DNA of 64,000 nt, taken from Desulfosarcina alkanivorans (GTDB lineage Bacteria > Desulfobacterota > Desulfobacteria > Desulfobacterales > Desulfosarcinaceae). Under the pieces are notes generated by a model. The model worked only from the letters and a program-made list of their open reading frames with translations, did not search any database and was not told the origin of the DNA. The first letter of the stretch is position 1. Each line of letters opens with the position of its first letter. The position numbers were made by a program, and so were the translations under genes. Positions 7,689 to 18,070 of the stretch are shown in pieces. The stretch spans positions 2,356,001-2,420,000 of the forward strand of contig NZ_AP021874.1 of assembly GCF_009688945.1 (NCBI RefSeq). The letters are read 5' to 3'.

Positions 7689-8771
7689 TCAGGGCGTATA
7701 TCCCATTAAGGCCTGTACCTCTTTCAGGTAGTTGGCGGGCCGGTACGTATCGCCCGGATAAAGCTTGTTAATCTCCTCGGCATATTTTACATGGGCCGCA
7801 TCGCCTTTACTTTTGATCCAGCCCAGATCTTCTTCGGGCAAGCTGTAAAACAGGATTCCGGCTTTGGATGCCTTGGCGATCTGTACGGCTTCCTGAACTT
7901 TGGTTTGTTCGCGAATCTGCGCGCAAACGTCATGGACCACGGCCTTGAAGGTCGTCTGCAGATCAGCCGGCAGACGGTTCACCCAGGCCTTGTTGAAGAT
8001 CCAGATGAAAAGTCCCTGGGCATAGTCAAGGTACGTATAATACTTGCACACCTCAAACTTCTTGGTGATATTACAGACCATGGGGGTGTGGTCCAAACCG
8101 GTGATCACCCCTTGTTTCAAGGCCACCGGAACATCCGGCCATGGCATGACAACCGGGTTGAAACCGCACTCTTTGTAAAAGAGCTGGTTAACGGCCGCCT
8201 CGGCAGTCCTGAATTTTACTTTTTTGGCTTCCTTGATGTTGGTAACGGGTGAGGTCGTGGCCCATCCGTAATTCCCATACCCGGTGATATCCAATCCCAT
8301 GATTCCCTGATGGTCCATGGCCATCATGTAGTGATCGAACAACTTTCCGGATCCTACGAATTTATCCAGTTTGTCAAACGAATTGACCAGAAATGGAAGA
8401 TTGATCAACCCGAAACGGGGTCCGAGGTTCGTTGCGGCAACGGAACTGACGCCCATTCCCTGGATCGCGCCCATCTGCAGTTGATTGAGCACTTCCACTT
8501 CACCGCCGAGCATGGAAAACGGTTTGTAGTCGAGGTAAATCTGGCCGTTGGTCCGCTTCCACAACTCATCGCGAATCGCAAAGCCGGCGTAAACACCTTT
8601 AATAACGGGATGCGAAACATTGGAAACAATGCATTTGTATTTTGCTCCGGATGGGTCAAAGCTCGGTTTCCAAGCATCCAGAGAAGGTTTTTTCGCAAAA
8701 CCGGGACTGAACCACAAACCAATAACCACCAACATCACACAAACAATTTTAATTTTCCTGTTTCGAATCAT
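7689..8771 (-). CDS. dctP: TRAP transporter substrate-binding protein, DctP type
   Basis: This 360-residue periplasmic solute receptor has an N-terminal signal peptide (basic M-I-R-N-R-K then a hydrophobic run, cleavage near G-F-A-K). The DctP fold includes the L-K-Q-G-V-I-T-G-L-D region that usually carries the substrate-proximal residues. The ATG at 8771 is chosen because AAGGAGG lies directly upstream and the signal peptide starts there; an upstream in-frame start at 8819 has neither. It heads the dctPQM operon. Ligand identity cannot be read from sequence. Confidence 0.92.
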   Translation of the reverse strand: MIRNRKIKIVCVMLVVIGLWFSPGFAKKPSLDAWKPSFDPSGAKYKCIVSNVSHPVIKGVYAGFAIRDELWKRTNGQIYLDYKPFSMLGGEVEVLNQLQMGAIQGMGVSSVAATNLGPRFGLINLPFLVNSFDKLDKFVGSGKLFDHYMMAMDHQGIMGLDITGYGNYGWATTSPVTNIKEAKKVKFRTAEAAVNQLFYKECGFNPVVMPWPDVPVALKQGVITGLDHTPMVCNITKKFEVCKYYTYLDYAQGLFIWIFNKAWVNRLPADLQTTFKAVVHDVCAQIREQTKVQEAVQIAKASKAGILFYSLPEEDLGWIKSKGDAAHVKYAEEINKLYPGDTYRPANYLKEVQALMGYTP

Positions 8772-8821
8772 CCGGCCCCTCCTTTTGTTCCCCCGCAGTT
8801 GATAAAACCGATCGCCCAAAA

Positions 8822-8865
8822 AGCTACTTAACAGCTACTTAACAGCCACTTATTTTTTAAGTCAA
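8822..8865 (-). promoter_or_regulatory. Candidate dctP promoter with tandem 11-bp direct repeats
   Basis: On the minus strand TTGACT (8860-8865) is 17 nt from a weak TTAAGT (8837-8842). The plus-strand unit AGCTACTTAAC occurs at 8822-8832 and 8833-8843, with a degenerate third copy at 8844-8852. The repeats overlap the -10 region, so they could be a regulator binding site. Confidence 0.4.
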
Positions 8866-9205
8866 GAAAAACTTTTAAAGCAGATTCATCAAATGAAAAT
8901 CAATACGATCAATAAAGCGCATCAAACCAGCTGAAACGGATCGAATTTCACCATGAGATAGAAATTTTTTGGCCAAACCGGACCCGGTGAAACGAATGCC
9001 TCGTTACCGTCTGCTTTGAGCAATAGGCGACGGGCAATTGAAACGATGAGAGCGTGCCGGTAACGATGTCAGGCATCCAGGCAAGCAGCGATGTTGTCCC
9101 AGATATGGAAATACCTGTTTTCCCCCGCTTTCGAATGAACCTATACTGACAATCGAAACCGTTATTCCCTATAGAAACATGAGGGAAAAGTCAAAGAGTT
9201 TCATC
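8866..9205. other. Intergenic region, nothing recognised
   Basis: About 340 nt between the TRAP operon promoter and the terminator of the ribosomal run. No open frame with a ribosome site, RNA gene or repeat was recognised. Confidence 0.5.
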
Positions 9206-9206
9206 A

Positions 9207-9243
9207 ATTAAAAAAGGCCCTGCAGGTGCAGGGCCTTAAAAAA
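9207..9243 (-). terminator. Terminator of the ribosomal protein superoperon
   Basis: A perfect 11-bp stem (AAGGCCCTGCA at 9214-9224, complement at 9227-9237) is followed on the minus strand by CTTTTTTAAT. It sits about 20 nt beyond the rplQ stop and marks the end of the ~31-kb leftward run. Confidence 0.9.
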
Positions 9244-9263
9244 GCAAATCAGGTGGGGGCCTA

Positions 9264-9881
9264 TTATTTTTCCGTTCCGTCCGATTCTGCGGACCCTTTG
9301 GCGTCATCGTCGGCGCCGGCGGCTCCTTCAGCGGGTTCGGCTGGATGGGATTCGGTCGCGACCGGATCCGCAGCAAGGGTCGCATCCTCGCCGGAACTGT
9401 CGGCCACATCCGCTTCACCGCTATCTTCTCCCGCCGCGGCGTCCTGCCCGACCGGTTGCACCTTAGCAGCGGGCTTAGCCTCCGTTTTGGTGGTTTTCTT
9501 TTTCTTCTTCACCGGTTTGGCGTCATCTGAACTGACCAGTTCGACGAGGGTCATGGCTGCCGCATCGCCGGCGCGACGGCCGATTTTAATGATGCGCGTA
9601 TATCCCCCGTTGATCGCTCCGAAGCGGTCGGTCGCCTCTTCAAAAATTTTATGGACGACGTCTTTTTCACGAACGATGGCCATTGCCATGCGCCTGGCAT
9701 GAAGGTCGCCCCGTTTGGCCAGGGTGACGATATGGTCCGCCCATCGCCGAAGCTCTTTGGCCTTTGCCTCGGTGGTTTTGATGCGGTCATGCTTCAGCAG
9801 CGAGGTCACCATGTTTCTGAACATCGCCTGCCTGTGGCTGGTGGTTCGATTGAGTTTTACACCGCTTTTTCTGTGTCTCAT
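9264..9881 (-). CDS. rplQ: 50S ribosomal protein L17 with long C-terminal tail
   Basis: Residues 1-~118 are canonical L17 (M-R-H-R-K-S-G, then H-R-Q-A-M-F-R-N-M and the [14 protein letters not shown] segment). The protein continues to 205 residues, against ~120-130 usually. The tail is a lysine-rich linker (P-V-K-K-K-K-K) followed by ~70 residues rich in Ala, Asp, Glu and Gly, probably disordered. L17 binds 23S rRNA near the tunnel exit. It is the last gene of the alpha operon, 8 nt after rpoA. Confidence 0.93.
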   Translation of the reverse strand: MRHRKSGVKLNRTTSHRQAMFRNMVTSLLKHDRIKTTEAKAKELRRWADHIVTLAKRGDLHARRMAMAIVREKDVVHKIFEEATDRFGAINGGYTRIIKIGRRAGDAAAMTLVELVSSDDAKPVKKKKKTTKTEAKPAAKVQPVGQDAAAGEDSGEADVADSSGEDATLAADPVATESHPAEPAEGAAGADDDAKGSAESDGTEK

Positions 9882-9889
9882 TGGAACGT

Positions 9890-10909
9890 TTACTCCCCTT
9901 CTTCGACAGTTTCTTCAGGCGGGACAAAGCTGTCGAGCTTCATTCCCAACGAGAGTCCCATTTCCGACAACACTTCCTTAATTTCATTTAGGGATTTTCG
10001 GCCGAAATTTTTGGTTTTGAGCATCTCGTTCTCGGTTTTCTGAACAAGCTGATAAATTTTCAGGATCTCTGCATTCTTGAGGCAGTTGGCACTTCGTACC
10101 GACAATTCTAATTCCTCGACGCTTCGATACAGATTATCATTAAATGCGGGCTTTTCAGACTCGTCATCACTGCCATCGTGTTGCGGTTCAGAATCTTCAT
10201 CAAAATTGATGAAAATACTTAATTGCTCTTTCAGAATTTTTGAACTGTATGCAACGGCATCTTCGGGCAAAACACTTCCATCAGTCCATATTTCAAGCGT
10301 GAGCTTGTCATAGTCGGTGCGCTGCCCGACCCGCGCATTACCCACCACATAATTGACCCGTTTGATCGGAGAAAATACGGCGTCAATGGGAATGGTCCCG
10401 ATCGGTGCATCCTCGTCCTTGTTGGCCTCGGCCAGCGAGTATCCTTTGCCCACCTTGACAACCATGGTCATTTTTAAACTCCCCTCACCGGTGAGGGTCG
10501 CAATATGGTGATCTGGATTCAAAATCTCGACATGCCCGTCATCGCTGGTAATGGCCCCTGCCGTAACCGCACCTTCTCCAGAGACATCAATCCGGATGGT
10601 CCGGGGTGAGACATCGTCCATTTTCAACCGGACTTCTTTGAGGTTCAATATGATTTCCGACACGTCCTCATTCACCCCGGGGATGACACTGAACTCATGT
10701 TCCACAGATTCGAACCGGACGGATACAATGGCAGCACCGTATAAAGAAGAAAGTATAGTCCTTCTCAAGGAGTTGCCCAAAGTGATACCAAACCCCCTTT
10801 CCAGGGGTTCACAGACGAACTTTCCGTAGGAGTCGGTGCTGTTGACACGAACTTTATCGGACTTGATCATTTCACGCCAGTTCATGTACATAAGTTCGTT
10901 ATTAACCAT
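9890..10909 (-). CDS. rpoA: DNA-directed RNA polymerase subunit alpha
   Basis: At 339 residues this is full length. The N-terminal dimerisation domain (~1-235) holds the [12 protein letters not shown] segment. An acidic linker follows, then the C-terminal domain (~255-325, [11 protein letters not shown] and N-F-G-R-K-S-L) that contacts UP elements and activators. It lies between rpsD and rplQ as in classical alpha operons. Confidence 0.97.
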   Translation of the reverse strand: MVNNELMYMNWREMIKSDKVRVNSTDSYGKFVCEPLERGFGITLGNSLRRTILSSLYGAAIVSVRFESVEHEFSVIPGVNEDVSEIILNLKEVRLKMDDVSPRTIRIDVSGEGAVTAGAITSDDGHVEILNPDHHIATLTGEGSLKMTMVVKVGKGYSLAEANKDEDAPIGTIPIDAVFSPIKRVNYVVGNARVGQRTDYDKLTLEIWTDGSVLPEDAVAYSSKILKEQLSIFINFDEDSEPQHDGSDDESEKPAFNDNLYRSVEELELSVRSANCLKNAEILKIYQLVQKTENEMLKTKNFGRKSLNEIKEVLSEMGLSLGMKLDSFVPPEETVEEGE

Positions 10910-10989
10910 TACATTTTCTCCAAAAGGATTTTAAAATCAATGCAGTACTACGTCCCATCGTTAACCGAGCTTAAGAGAAATCCTGTTTC

Positions 10990-11619
10990 TTACTTAGAGT
11001 AGAGCTCGACAATGAGTTGTTCCTGCATCGGTAGAGTAAGGTCTTCGCGAACTGGGAAGCTTTTAATCTCGCCTTTGAAGTTCTCTTTTTCAACGGCCAT
11101 CCACTGGGGCAACCCTCTTCTGACGACCGCATCAAGGGAGTCGATGATGGCTTGCACCTTCCTGCTCTTTTCGGCCACCTCAACCGTGTCGCCCACTTTT
11201 ACCAGGAAGGAAGGGATATTGACACGTTTTCCGTTAACCTGAAAATGGTTGTGCCTGACGAAGTGCCGCCCCTGCGTTCTTGAGTTGGCGAAACCGAGTC
11301 GATACACCACATTGTCCAAGCGACGTTCGAGAAGGACCAGGAGATTTGTTCCGGTAATGCCTTTTTTGCGGTCGGCTTTTTCAAAAAACAGTCTGAACTG
11401 TTTTTCAGAGAGACCGTAAGTGTTCTTAACCTTCTGCTTCTCGCGGAGCTGAATGCCATAATCAGAAGGCTTGCCGCGACGACGCTGCCCATGCTGTCCG
11501 GGAGCGTAGCCTCTCCTGTCAAATGCACATTTGTCAGAATAGCAGCGGTCGCCCTTTAAAAACAATTTCATATTTTCACGTCTGCATATCCTGCAGACGG
11601 AGCCTCTATATCGTGCCAA
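10990..11619 (-). CDS. rpsD: 30S ribosomal protein S4 (zinc-type)
   Basis: A 209-residue primary 16S rRNA binder with a C-terminal S4 RNA-binding domain. Cys9, Cys12, Cys26 and Cys31 form the zinc-binding (C+) N-terminus. The start is TTG at 11619, five nt after GGAGG. S4 often represses the alpha operon translationally; no leader structure was worked out here. Confidence 0.97.
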   Translation of the reverse strand: MARYRGSVCRICRRENMKLFLKGDRCYSDKCAFDRRGYAPGQHGQRRRGKPSDYGIQLREKQKVKNTYGLSEKQFRLFFEKADRKKGITGTNLLVLLERRLDNVVYRLGFANSRTQGRHFVRHNHFQVNGKRVNIPSFLVKVGDTVEVAEKSRKVQAIIDSLDAVVRRGLPQWMAVEKENFKGEIKSFPVREDLTLPMQEQLIVELYSK

Positions 11620-11688
11620 TTCGTCCTCCTTTTATATTCAGACCGTAGCGTGGCGCGCTTCTTTTTGGTTACAGCAGCGGCGAACCGG

Positions 11689-12075
11689 CTACACCCGTCT
11701 TCTTTTCGGCGGCCGGCAACCGTTATGGGGAATGGGGGTGACATCTTTGATCATAACAACGTTAAAACCCGCGGCCTGAAGGGAACGAAGTGCTGATTCA
11801 CGGCCGGAACCGGGCCCCTTCACATACACCTCAACACTTTTCATGCCATGCTCCATCGCTTTTTTTGCTGCGTCCTCGGCAGTCATCTGGGCGGCGAAAG
11901 GCGTGCTTTTTCTTGAGCCCTTGAACCCGTGAATACCGGCGCTGGACCATGAAACCACGTTCCCCATAGAATCGGTAATGGTGACAATTGTATTATTGAA
12001 CGTAGATTGAATATGAACAACCCCGCTGGAGATGTTTTTTCTTTCTTTTTTCTTGGTCTTCGTTTTTCTAGGCAT
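11689..12075 (-). CDS. rpsK: 30S ribosomal protein S11
   Basis: A 128-residue S11. It has the conserved [12 protein letters not shown] segment and the C-terminal [15 protein letters not shown]. It forms the 30S platform near the 3' end of 16S rRNA and lies between rpsM and rpsD in standard order. Confidence 0.97.
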   Translation of the reverse strand: MPRKTKTKKKERKNISSGVVHIQSTFNNTIVTITDSMGNVVSWSSAGIHGFKGSRKSTPFAAQMTAEDAAKKAMEHGMKSVEVYVKGPGSGRESALRSLQAAGFNVVMIKDVTPIPHNGCRPPKRRRV

Positions 12076-12100
12076 TTATTTTGTCCTGACAGGTAATGGA

Positions 12101-12481
12101 TTACTTTTTGGCAGCGCCCTTTTTCTTGATTGCAGACCGTTTCGGGCCTTTCCGGGTTCTGGCGTTGGTACTGGTCCGCTGGCCATGTACCGGCAGGGAA
12201 CGTCTATGCCTGAGGCCGCGATAACAGCCGAGATCCATAAGCCGTTTAATGTTCATGGAAACTTCCGTGCGAAGCTCCCCTTCTACCTTGAGGTCATTAT
12301 CGATTACCTTACGAATGCTGTTGATCTCAGCTTCGGAAAGATCGTCTGTATTGGTATTCGGATCGATCTTTAGTTTGCTAAGGATCCGATTGGAAGCGGT
12401 TCTTCCGATACCGTAAATATAGGTCAGACCGATCTCAATCCGTTTACGCCTAGGTAAGTCTACACCAGCGATTCTTGCCAA
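12101..12481 (-). CDS. rpsM: 30S ribosomal protein S13
   Basis: A 126-residue S13 of the 30S head, with [10 protein letters not shown] at the start and the basic C-terminal tail that reaches the P-site tRNA. Initiation is at TTG (12481), seven nt downstream of GAGGAGG; no ATG alternative gives the conserved N-terminus. Confidence 0.97.
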   Translation of the reverse strand: MARIAGVDLPRRKRIEIGLTYIYGIGRTASNRILSKLKIDPNTNTDDLSEAEINSIRKVIDNDLKVEGELRTEVSMNIKRLMDLGCYRGLRHRRSLPVHGQRTSTNARTRKGPKRSAIKKKGAAKK

Positions 12482-12494
12482 AGTTCAGCCTCCT

Positions 12495-12608
12495 CTAACC
12501 TTGCCTCTGTTTGTGTCTCTTGTTATCGCAGATAACCCGAACGACGCCCTTGCGCTTGATAATTTTGCACTTGCTGCAAATCTTTCTAACGGATGCTCTG
12601 ACCTTCAT
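12495..12608 (-). CDS. rpmJ: 50S ribosomal protein L36 (zinc-type)
   Basis: This 37-residue reading frame ([14 protein letters not shown]...) carries Cys11, Cys14, Cys27 and His32, the zinc ribbon of C+ L36. It sits between infA and rpsM, the expected place. Confidence 0.96.
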   Translation of the reverse strand: MKVRASVRKICSKCKIIKRKGVVRVICDNKRHKQRQG

Positions 12609-12660
12609 CATTAACTCCTTCGTACCGCGGGAAATTGGATTAAATGCGGTGTTGGAAACC

Positions 12661-12879
12661 TTATTTTGAACGATACGTGATTCGCCCCCGCGTGAGATCG
12701 TAAGGCGAAAGTTCTACCGTGACCTTGTCACCGGGAAGAATCTTGATAAAATGCATTCTCATTTTGCCGGAAATGTGTGCCAGGACTTGGTGTTTATTTT
12801 CCAGTTCGACCTTGAACATCGCGTTCGGCAAAGTCTCCAAAACGATGCCTTCAACTTTGATGGCCTCTTCCTTCGGCAT
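12661..12879 (-). CDS. infA: Translation initiation factor IF-1
   Basis: A 72-residue OB-fold protein with the typical M-P-K-E-E-A-I start, H-I-S-G-K-M-R centre and R-G-R-I-T-Y-R C-terminus. It binds the 30S A site during initiation. It follows secY directly; the map and often adk genes usual here are absent. Confidence 0.97.
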   Translation of the reverse strand: MPKEEAIKVEGIVLETLPNAMFKVELENKHQVLAHISGKMRMHFIKILPGDKVTVELSPYDLTRGRITYRSK

Positions 12880-12953
12880 TCCACTCTCCTGCGTTTCGTG
12901 TTGTATTGGTGTATTCTACCCTGCCCGCGTATGGTAAACCGACCTGCCAGGCG

Positions 12954-14264
12954 TCAGCGCCGTCCGCGAATTCCGCCTTTTTTCAGGAAGCCTTCGTAGT
13001 GCCGGGTCAGCATATGCGACTCCATTTGGGCCACGGTGTCAATGGCAACCCCAACCACAATCAACAATGCCGTTCCCCCGAAATAAAATGGGACATTGAA
13101 ACGGCTGATCAGAATGGAAGGGAGTACACAAACCGCTGACACGTAGATAGCGCCTCCCAGTGTAATTCGCGTCAGTACACGATCAATATAATCCGCCGTC
13201 CGCTTTCCGGGGCGGATGCCGGGAATGTAACCACCATTCTTTTTCATGTTGTCGGCAACATCGACCGGGTTGAAGGTCACCGCCGTATAAAAGTAACAGA
13301 AAAAGAAAATAAATCCAACATATAGAAGTTCATAAAACAAATTACCCGGCCGCATCGAGTCAGCGATGGCTTTCATCCACGGAACGGTAATGAAACTGGC
13401 AATGGTGGCCGGAAACATAATGATCGATGATGCGAAGATTGGGGGGATGACACCCGATGTGTTGATTTTCAGCGGCAGGTGCGTACTCTGCCCGCCATAC
13501 ATGCGACGTCCGACAACCCGCTTGGCATATTGTACCGGTATCCGCCGTTGCCCCTGCTCGACAAAAATAATAAAGCCGATGACAAGAACCATGAGAAGCA
13601 TAAGGACGATAATGGAAAAAATGTTCATTTCACCGGTGGACATCAATCGGAAGGTGTTCATGATGGCTGCCGGCATCCGCGCGACAATTCCGGCGAAAAT
13701 AATCAAGGAGATCCCGTTGCCGATCCCCCTTTCGGTGATCTGCTCACCCAGCCACATGATAAAAGCGGTCCCTGCAGTCAGGGTCAACACCGTCATCAAC
13801 CGGAAGCCCCAACCCGGAGCGATTACAATGGCAGCCCCGCCGGGCGAGGTCATGCTCTCGAGTCCGATGCTGATACCCAGCCCCTGGATGATACTCAATA
13901 CGACCGTGCCGTAACGGGTGTATTGCGTGATTTTCTTGCGCCCCTGTTCCCCCTCGTTCTTCAGCCGTTCCAGATGCGGGATCACAACAGTCAATAACTG
14001 CAGGATAATGGAGGAACTGATATAGGGCATGATGCCTAAAGCGAATACGGAAAGCTGTTCCAGCGCACCACCAGAGAACATATTGAAGATACCAAAAATG
14101 GTTCCTTCCATTTTGGCGAAAAAGGAAGCCAGTGCGACGGTATCGATCCCTGGCGTCGGCACATGCACACCGATTCTGTATACGAAAAGCAGAGCCAGCG
14201 TATACAGAATGCGTTTTTTGAGCTCAGGAATTTTGAATATATTTCCGAATCCGCTGCCAACCAT
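12954..14264 (-). CDS. secY: Preprotein translocase channel subunit SecY
   Basis: A 436-residue inner-membrane protein with ten predicted helices, matching SecY throughout. Conserved segments include [10 protein letters not shown] near the first plug region, and the cytoplasmic loop with the basic G-R-R-M-Y-G-G-Q. It forms the Sec channel with SecE (also in this window) and SecG. Two nt separate it from rplO, so translation is probably coupled. Confidence 0.97.
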   Translation of the reverse strand: MVGSGFGNIFKIPELKKRILYTLALLFVYRIGVHVPTPGIDTVALASFFAKMEGTIFGIFNMFSGGALEQLSVFALGIMPYISSSIILQLLTVVIPHLERLKNEGEQGRKKITQYTRYGTVVLSIIQGLGISIGLESMTSPGGAAIVIAPGWGFRLMTVLTLTAGTAFIMWLGEQITERGIGNGISLIIFAGIVARMPAAIMNTFRLMSTGEMNIFSIIVLMLLMVLVIGFIIFVEQGQRRIPVQYAKRVVGRRMYGGQSTHLPLKINTSGVIPPIFASSIIMFPATIASFITVPWMKAIADSMRPGNLFYELLYVGFIFFFCYFYTAVTFNPVDVADNMKKNGGYIPGIRPGKRTADYIDRVLTRITLGGAIYVSAVCVLPSILISRFNVPFYFGGTALLIVVGVAIDTVAQMESHMLTRHYEGFLKKGGIRGRR

Positions 14265-14266
14265 GA

Positions 14267-14707
14267 TCAGATGACCTCTATCTTTCCGCCAGCGGTTTCG
14301 ATTTTTTCTCTGGCACTGTCACTGATTTTGTTGATCCGAACCGTCACGGGTACGCCCACGTCCCCTTTGCCCAGAATTTTGATTCCGTCACGATCGCCCT
14401 TTACCAGCCCGATTTTGATCAGCGCGACTTCATCAACGACCGACTGGGCGTCAAACCGGTTCAAATCCTGAACATTAATGATCGCAAACGTTTTCTTGAA
14501 ATGGTTTTTGAATCCCCGCTTCGGAAGCCGACGGTGAATCGGCATCTGACCGCCCTCGTAACCGGGCCGCACACCGCCGCCGGAACGGCAATTCTGACCT
14601 TTGTTGCCCCGGCCCGCCGTCTTTCCGGAACCCGACGCTACGCCCCGTCCAACTCTTTTTCTTGCTTTTCGCTGGCCCTTTTCAGGGGCCAAATCGTTGA
14701 GTCTCAT
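14267..14707 (-). CDS. rplO: 50S ribosomal protein L15
   Basis: A 146-residue L15. The Gly/Arg/Lys-rich N-terminal extension ([15 protein letters not shown]) threads into 23S rRNA, and the C-terminal globular part follows. Order rpmD-rplO-secY is standard for the spc operon. Confidence 0.96.
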   Translation of the reverse strand: MRLNDLAPEKGQRKARKRVGRGVASGSGKTAGRGNKGQNCRSGGGVRPGYEGGQMPIHRRLPKRGFKNHFKKTFAIINVQDLNRFDAQSVVDEVALIKIGLVKGDRDGIKILGKGDVGVPVTVRINKISDSAREKIETAGGKIEVI

Positions 14708-14710
14708 TGG

Positions 14711-14893
14711 TTATTTCTCCTCGGCAACCACCAGATGGGATACCTTGTCTACCATTCCTCTAACGGAAGGGGTATTTTGAAGTTCAACGGTGCGATTAAG
14801 CTTGGTAAGGCCCATTCCCCGAAGCACCTTTCGATGTTTTTCGGGCCGTCCGATCATGCTTTTTACCAACGTGATTTTCAGCATTCCACTCAT
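14711..14893 (-). CDS. rpmD: 50S ribosomal protein L30
   Basis: A 60-residue L30 with the L-V-K-S-M-I-G-R-P-E-K-H and V-R-G-M-V-D-K-V-S-H motifs. It lies 3 nt from rplO and 12 nt from rpsE. Confidence 0.95.
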   Translation of the reverse strand: MSGMLKITLVKSMIGRPEKHRKVLRGMGLTKLNRTVELQNTPSVRGMVDKVSHLVVAEEK

Positions 14894-14905
14894 GGTTCGT
14901 TATCC

Positions 14906-15403
14906 TTATTTCAAATCCTGGACCTTTAGTCCACGCCGGGCGGCAACCGATTCGATGCTCTCCAGCTGTTTCAAACCATCCACGGTGGCCTTGACGACAT
15001 TGTGAGGATTGTTGGTCCCCATGCATTTGGTCAGGATATTCTGGACCCCCACCGCCTCGAGCACGGCACGAACAGCACCACCGGCAATAACGCCGGTACC
15101 TTCTGATGCCGGCTTCAACATCACCCGGCCGGCGCCGTATTTACCGATAACCTTGAAGGGAAGCGTCCCTTCCTTCAGAGGCACCTTGACCATGGTCTTT
15201 TTGGCCTTTTCCACACCTTTTCGGATGGCTTCCGGAACTTCCCCCGCTTTTCCGAGGCCGTATCCGACACTGCCCTCACCGTCTCCCACAACAACGATAG
15301 CGCTGAAACTGAAACGGCGGCCACCCTTTACCACTTTAGCAACACGGCTGATATGAACGACCTTGTCGATCAGTTGGTTTTCTTCTGTGTCTTGCTTGAA
15401 CAA
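14906..15403 (-). CDS. rpsE: 30S ribosomal protein S5
   Basis: A 165-residue S5 with the N-terminal double-stranded RNA-binding fold ([13 protein letters not shown]) and the [10 protein letters not shown] motif. It helps decoding fidelity and mRNA entry. The start is TTG at 15403, eight nt after AAGGAGG. Confidence 0.97.
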   Translation of the reverse strand: MFKQDTEENQLIDKVVHISRVAKVVKGGRRFSFSAIVVVGDGEGSVGYGLGKAGEVPEAIRKGVEKAKKTMVKVPLKEGTLPFKVIGKYGAGRVMLKPASEGTGVIAGGAVRAVLEAVGVQNILTKCMGTNNPHNVVKATVDGLKQLESIESVAARRGLKVQDLK

Positions 15404-15429
15404 GGCTTTGCCTCCTTAACTGGTGTGTA

Positions 15430-15798
15430 CTAGAAATCCAACCCGGCTTCCCGGGCTCCGTCGGATAGGGCTTTGATGCGGCCATGATACAGGAAACCGT
15501 TACGATCGAAAACGACCTTCTTAACGCCTTTGTCAATGGCCCGTTGCGCAAGCAGCTTACCGGTAAAAACCGCCCTGGCGACTTTGTTTTCGAAAGCGGG
15601 CTGATCTTTCACTGCCTTTTCGGTGGTGCTTGCAGCGACGATCGTGGTCCCGGTGGTGTCGTCGACAATCTGGCCGTAAATGTGTTTGGCACTCCTAAAA
15701 ACAGTCAGCCTGGGCCTGTCAACCGTGCTGATGATTTTTTTACTGATTCTTTTTTTACGTTTCAGCCAGATCTTCTTTTTTTCGTTTGTTGAACCCAT
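15430..15798 (-). CDS. rplR: 50S ribosomal protein L18
   Basis: A 122-residue L18 that anchors 5S rRNA, with R-P-R-L-T-V-F-R-S-A-K-H-I-Y and the C-terminal D-R-N-G-F-L-Y-H-G-R-I-K-A motif. The ATG at 15798 fits the AAAGGA site; an in-frame TTG six nt upstream is less well placed. Confidence 0.96.
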   Translation of the reverse strand: MGSTNEKKKIWLKRKKRISKKIISTVDRPRLTVFRSAKHIYGQIVDDTTGTTIVAASTTEKAVKDQPAFENKVARAVFTGKLLAQRAIDKGVKKVVFDRNGFLYHGRIKALSDGAREAGLDF

Positions 15799-15864
15799 TT
15801 TCAATTCCTTTAGTGGCCGCTGTTCACCGGCTTGTGCCGTCAGGAAACGCCAAGTCGACGGATG

Positions 15865-16404
15865 TTATTTGGTACCGGTTTTTCCAGCTTTGCGCTGAAT
15901 ATACTCTTCGGCGTATTTAACACCCTTGCCTTTGTATGGTTCCGGCTTTCTCAGTTTACGTATCGATGCCGCGGTCTGTCCGACTTTTTCCTTGTCTATG
16001 CCGCTGAGCTTGATCACGTTGTTTTTGTCGACGGTGGCATCAATGCCGTCCGGAAGCGGGAAATCAATGGGATGCGAATAACCCAAGTTTAGAACGATGG
16101 ATTTACCCTTCATTTCCGCACGATATCCAATGCCGTTGATTTCCAGCGTTCTCTCGAATCCCTTGCTGACGCCGTCAACCATGTTTGCTACGAGACTGCG
16201 GGTCAGTCCCTGAAGCGAACGGGTCTTACGATCTTCGCTTTCGATGGTCACCGAGATCGTATTATCCTTAATCGCCAAATCTACCGCAGGGTGGATGGTC
16301 CGGGTCAAGGTCCCCTTCTCGCCCTTTACCACCAGTGTTCGGTTTTTATAATCGACACTGGTTTTTTCGGGGAGCTTAATTTCTTTCTTGCCTACTCGAG
16401 ACAT
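15865..16404 (-). CDS. rplF: 50S ribosomal protein L6
   Basis: A 179-residue L6 with two repeated alpha/beta domains and the C-terminal G-K-G-V-K-Y motif. It lies near the sarcin-ricin loop of 23S rRNA. Confidence 0.97.
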   Translation of the reverse strand: MSRVGKKEIKLPEKTSVDYKNRTLVVKGEKGTLTRTIHPAVDLAIKDNTISVTIESEDRKTRSLQGLTRSLVANMVDGVSKGFERTLEINGIGYRAEMKGKSIVLNLGYSHPIDFPLPDGIDATVDKNNVIKLSGIDKEKVGQTAASIRKLRKPEPYKGKGVKYAEEYIQRKAGKTGTK

Positions 16405-16483
16405 TTAACGCACCTCATTTTTACTTCCTGTCAACAACCAGGGTTGGTTCCGGATCAAGAGTATACCGTTTTATATTGACTGC

Positions 16484-16876
16484 CTACCAGAGGGTACAGA
16501 GCACTTCACCGCCGATATTTTTTTCCCTGGCCGCCTTATCCGTCATCACCCCCTGTGAGGTAGACATGATGGCGATTCCCAAGCCGTTGTATACAGGATT
16601 CACAGACTTGGCATTGAGATAGGTTCGCCGGCTGGGCTTGCTGATCCGTTCAACATTAATGATGGTGTGTTTCTGTGCGTCCGTATACTTGAGATAGACG
16701 CGAAGAATACCCTGCTTCCCATCCTTGAGAAACTTGTAGTTCCGGATGTAGCCCGATTCTTTGAGAACCTTGGCGATCTCTGTTTTTATTTTCGACCCGG
16801 GAATGTCAACACTGTTGTGTTTGGCCTTCCCGGCATTCCTGATGCGGGTTAACATATCGGCAATCGGATCGCTCAT
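16484..16876 (-). CDS. rpsH: 30S ribosomal protein S8
   Basis: A 130-residue S8 with the D-P-I-A-D-M-L-T-R-I-R-N-A N-terminus and the S-T-S-Q-G-V-M-T-D region. It is a primary 16S rRNA binder, and in many bacteria the spc operon repressor. Confidence 0.97.
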   Translation of the reverse strand: MSDPIADMLTRIRNAGKAKHNSVDIPGSKIKTEIAKVLKESGYIRNYKFLKDGKQGILRVYLKYTDAQKHTIINVERISKPSRRTYLNAKSVNPVYNGLGIAIMSTSQGVMTDKAAREKNIGGEVLCTLW

Positions 16877-16921
16877 CGCTGTTTCCTACTCTAAATAGTT
16901 AATCGATTTAAATTTTGGTGA

Positions 16922-17107
16922 TTACCAACTGGACTTTACAACGCCAGGGAGTCTGCCCTGGGAAGCCAGGTTACGGAAGCAGATGCGGCAGATGCCGAAT
17001 TTCCGGATGAATGCCCGGGGTCTTCCGCAGATCGGGCAGCGGTTGTATGCCCTTACGCTGAACTTCGGTTTCCTTTTAACCTTCTGTCTGAGTGATGTCT
17101 TCGCCAA
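16922..17107 (-). CDS. rpsN: 30S ribosomal protein S14, zinc-type
   Basis: A 61-residue short S14 with Cys24, Cys27, Cys40 and Cys43 binding zinc. The start is TTG (17107) just after AAGGAG. It replaces the ~100-residue zinc-free form found in enterics. Confidence 0.96.
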   Translation of the reverse strand: MAKTSLRQKVKRKPKFSVRAYNRCPICGRPRAFIRKFGICRICFRNLASQGRLPGVVKSSW

Positions 17108-17136
17108 TGCTCTCTCCTTGTAACCACCAGGCTTTA

Positions 17137-17676
17137 TTAATTCTTGAAAGGCATTCCCATCAATTTGAGGAGTGCTTTGCCTTCTTCGTTACTTTTTGCC
17201 GTTGTGACAATACTGATGTTCAACCCCTTGATTTTGTCTATTTTATCATAGTCTATCTCGGGAAATATCAGCTGTTCCTTGATCCCCAGGGAATAATTCC
17301 CGGAGCCGTCGAAGGCTTTGCCGGAGATCCCCCTGAAATCCCTGACACGCGGCAGCGCGACATTGATCAGCTTATTTAGAAAATCGTACATACGCGTTTT
17401 TCGCAGCGTGACCATGCAGCCGATGGGCATCCCTTCACGCAGTTTGAAAGCAGCAATGGACTTTTTTGCCCGAGTGATCACGGGCTGCTGACCGGAAATC
17501 TGTTTGAGTTCATCAACCGCCGAATCGATGATCTTGATGTTATGAATCGCTTCACCCAACCCCATGTTCAGAACAATCTTTTCGATTTTAGGGATCTGCA
17601 TGGGATTGGTGTAATTGAAGGATTCCTTCAGCTTCGGCACCACCGTTTCATTGTAGTAGGTCTTGAGATGTGACAT
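17137..17676 (-). CDS. rplE: 50S ribosomal protein L5
   Basis: A 179-residue L5 with the [13 protein letters not shown] motif and the C-terminal [13 protein letters not shown] segment. It binds 5S rRNA and contacts the P-site tRNA. Confidence 0.97.
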   Translation of the reverse strand: MSHLKTYYNETVVPKLKESFNYTNPMQIPKIEKIVLNMGLGEAIHNIKIIDSAVDELKQISGQQPVITRAKKSIAAFKLREGMPIGCMVTLRKTRMYDFLNKLINVALPRVRDFRGISGKAFDGSGNYSLGIKEQLIFPEIDYDKIDKIKGLNISIVTTAKSNEEGKALLKLMGMPFKN

Positions 17677-17710
17677 GATAATCCTCCGAGAGCCTCCCTT
17701 TTAGCTGGCC

Positions 17711-18040
17711 CTATGCATCTATGATTTCACTGCATTTGCTGCAGATGCGGACCTTCTTGCCGTCGTCCAGGGTTTTCGATTTCACCCGCACCGGTTCAAT
17801 GCATTTGCTGCACATCAACATCACGTTGGACCAGTGAATCGGTGCTTCGCTCTCAAGGATCCCGCCTTGTCTGTTCTGTGCACTGGGCTTGGTGTGCCGT
17901 TTGACAATATTGATGTTCTCGACGAGGAGACGGTTCTTTTTGCCGATGACTTTAAGGACTTTGCCGACCTTTCCCTTGTCCTTGCCGGCAATGATCTTCA
18001 CCTTGTCATCTTTTTTCAATTTGATAGTGTCTTTGATCAT
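17711..18040 (-). CDS. rplX: 50S ribosomal protein L24 with C-terminal Cys pairs
   Basis: A 109-residue L24 with an N-terminal KOW motif ([15 protein letters not shown]). The C-terminal half has two C-x-x-C pairs (M-C-S-K-C and I-C-S-K-C) that could bind zinc, as in a subset of bacterial L24. It is an early 50S assembly initiator. Confidence 0.96.
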   Translation of the reverse strand: MIKDTIKLKKDDKVKIIAGKDKGKVGKVLKVIGKKNRLLVENINIVKRHTKPSAQNRQGGILESEAPIHWSNVMLMCSKCIEPVRVKSKTLDDGKKVRICSKCSEIIDA

Positions 18041-18070
18041 TTCGTTTTCTCCACGACGCGAGGTCTTGAA

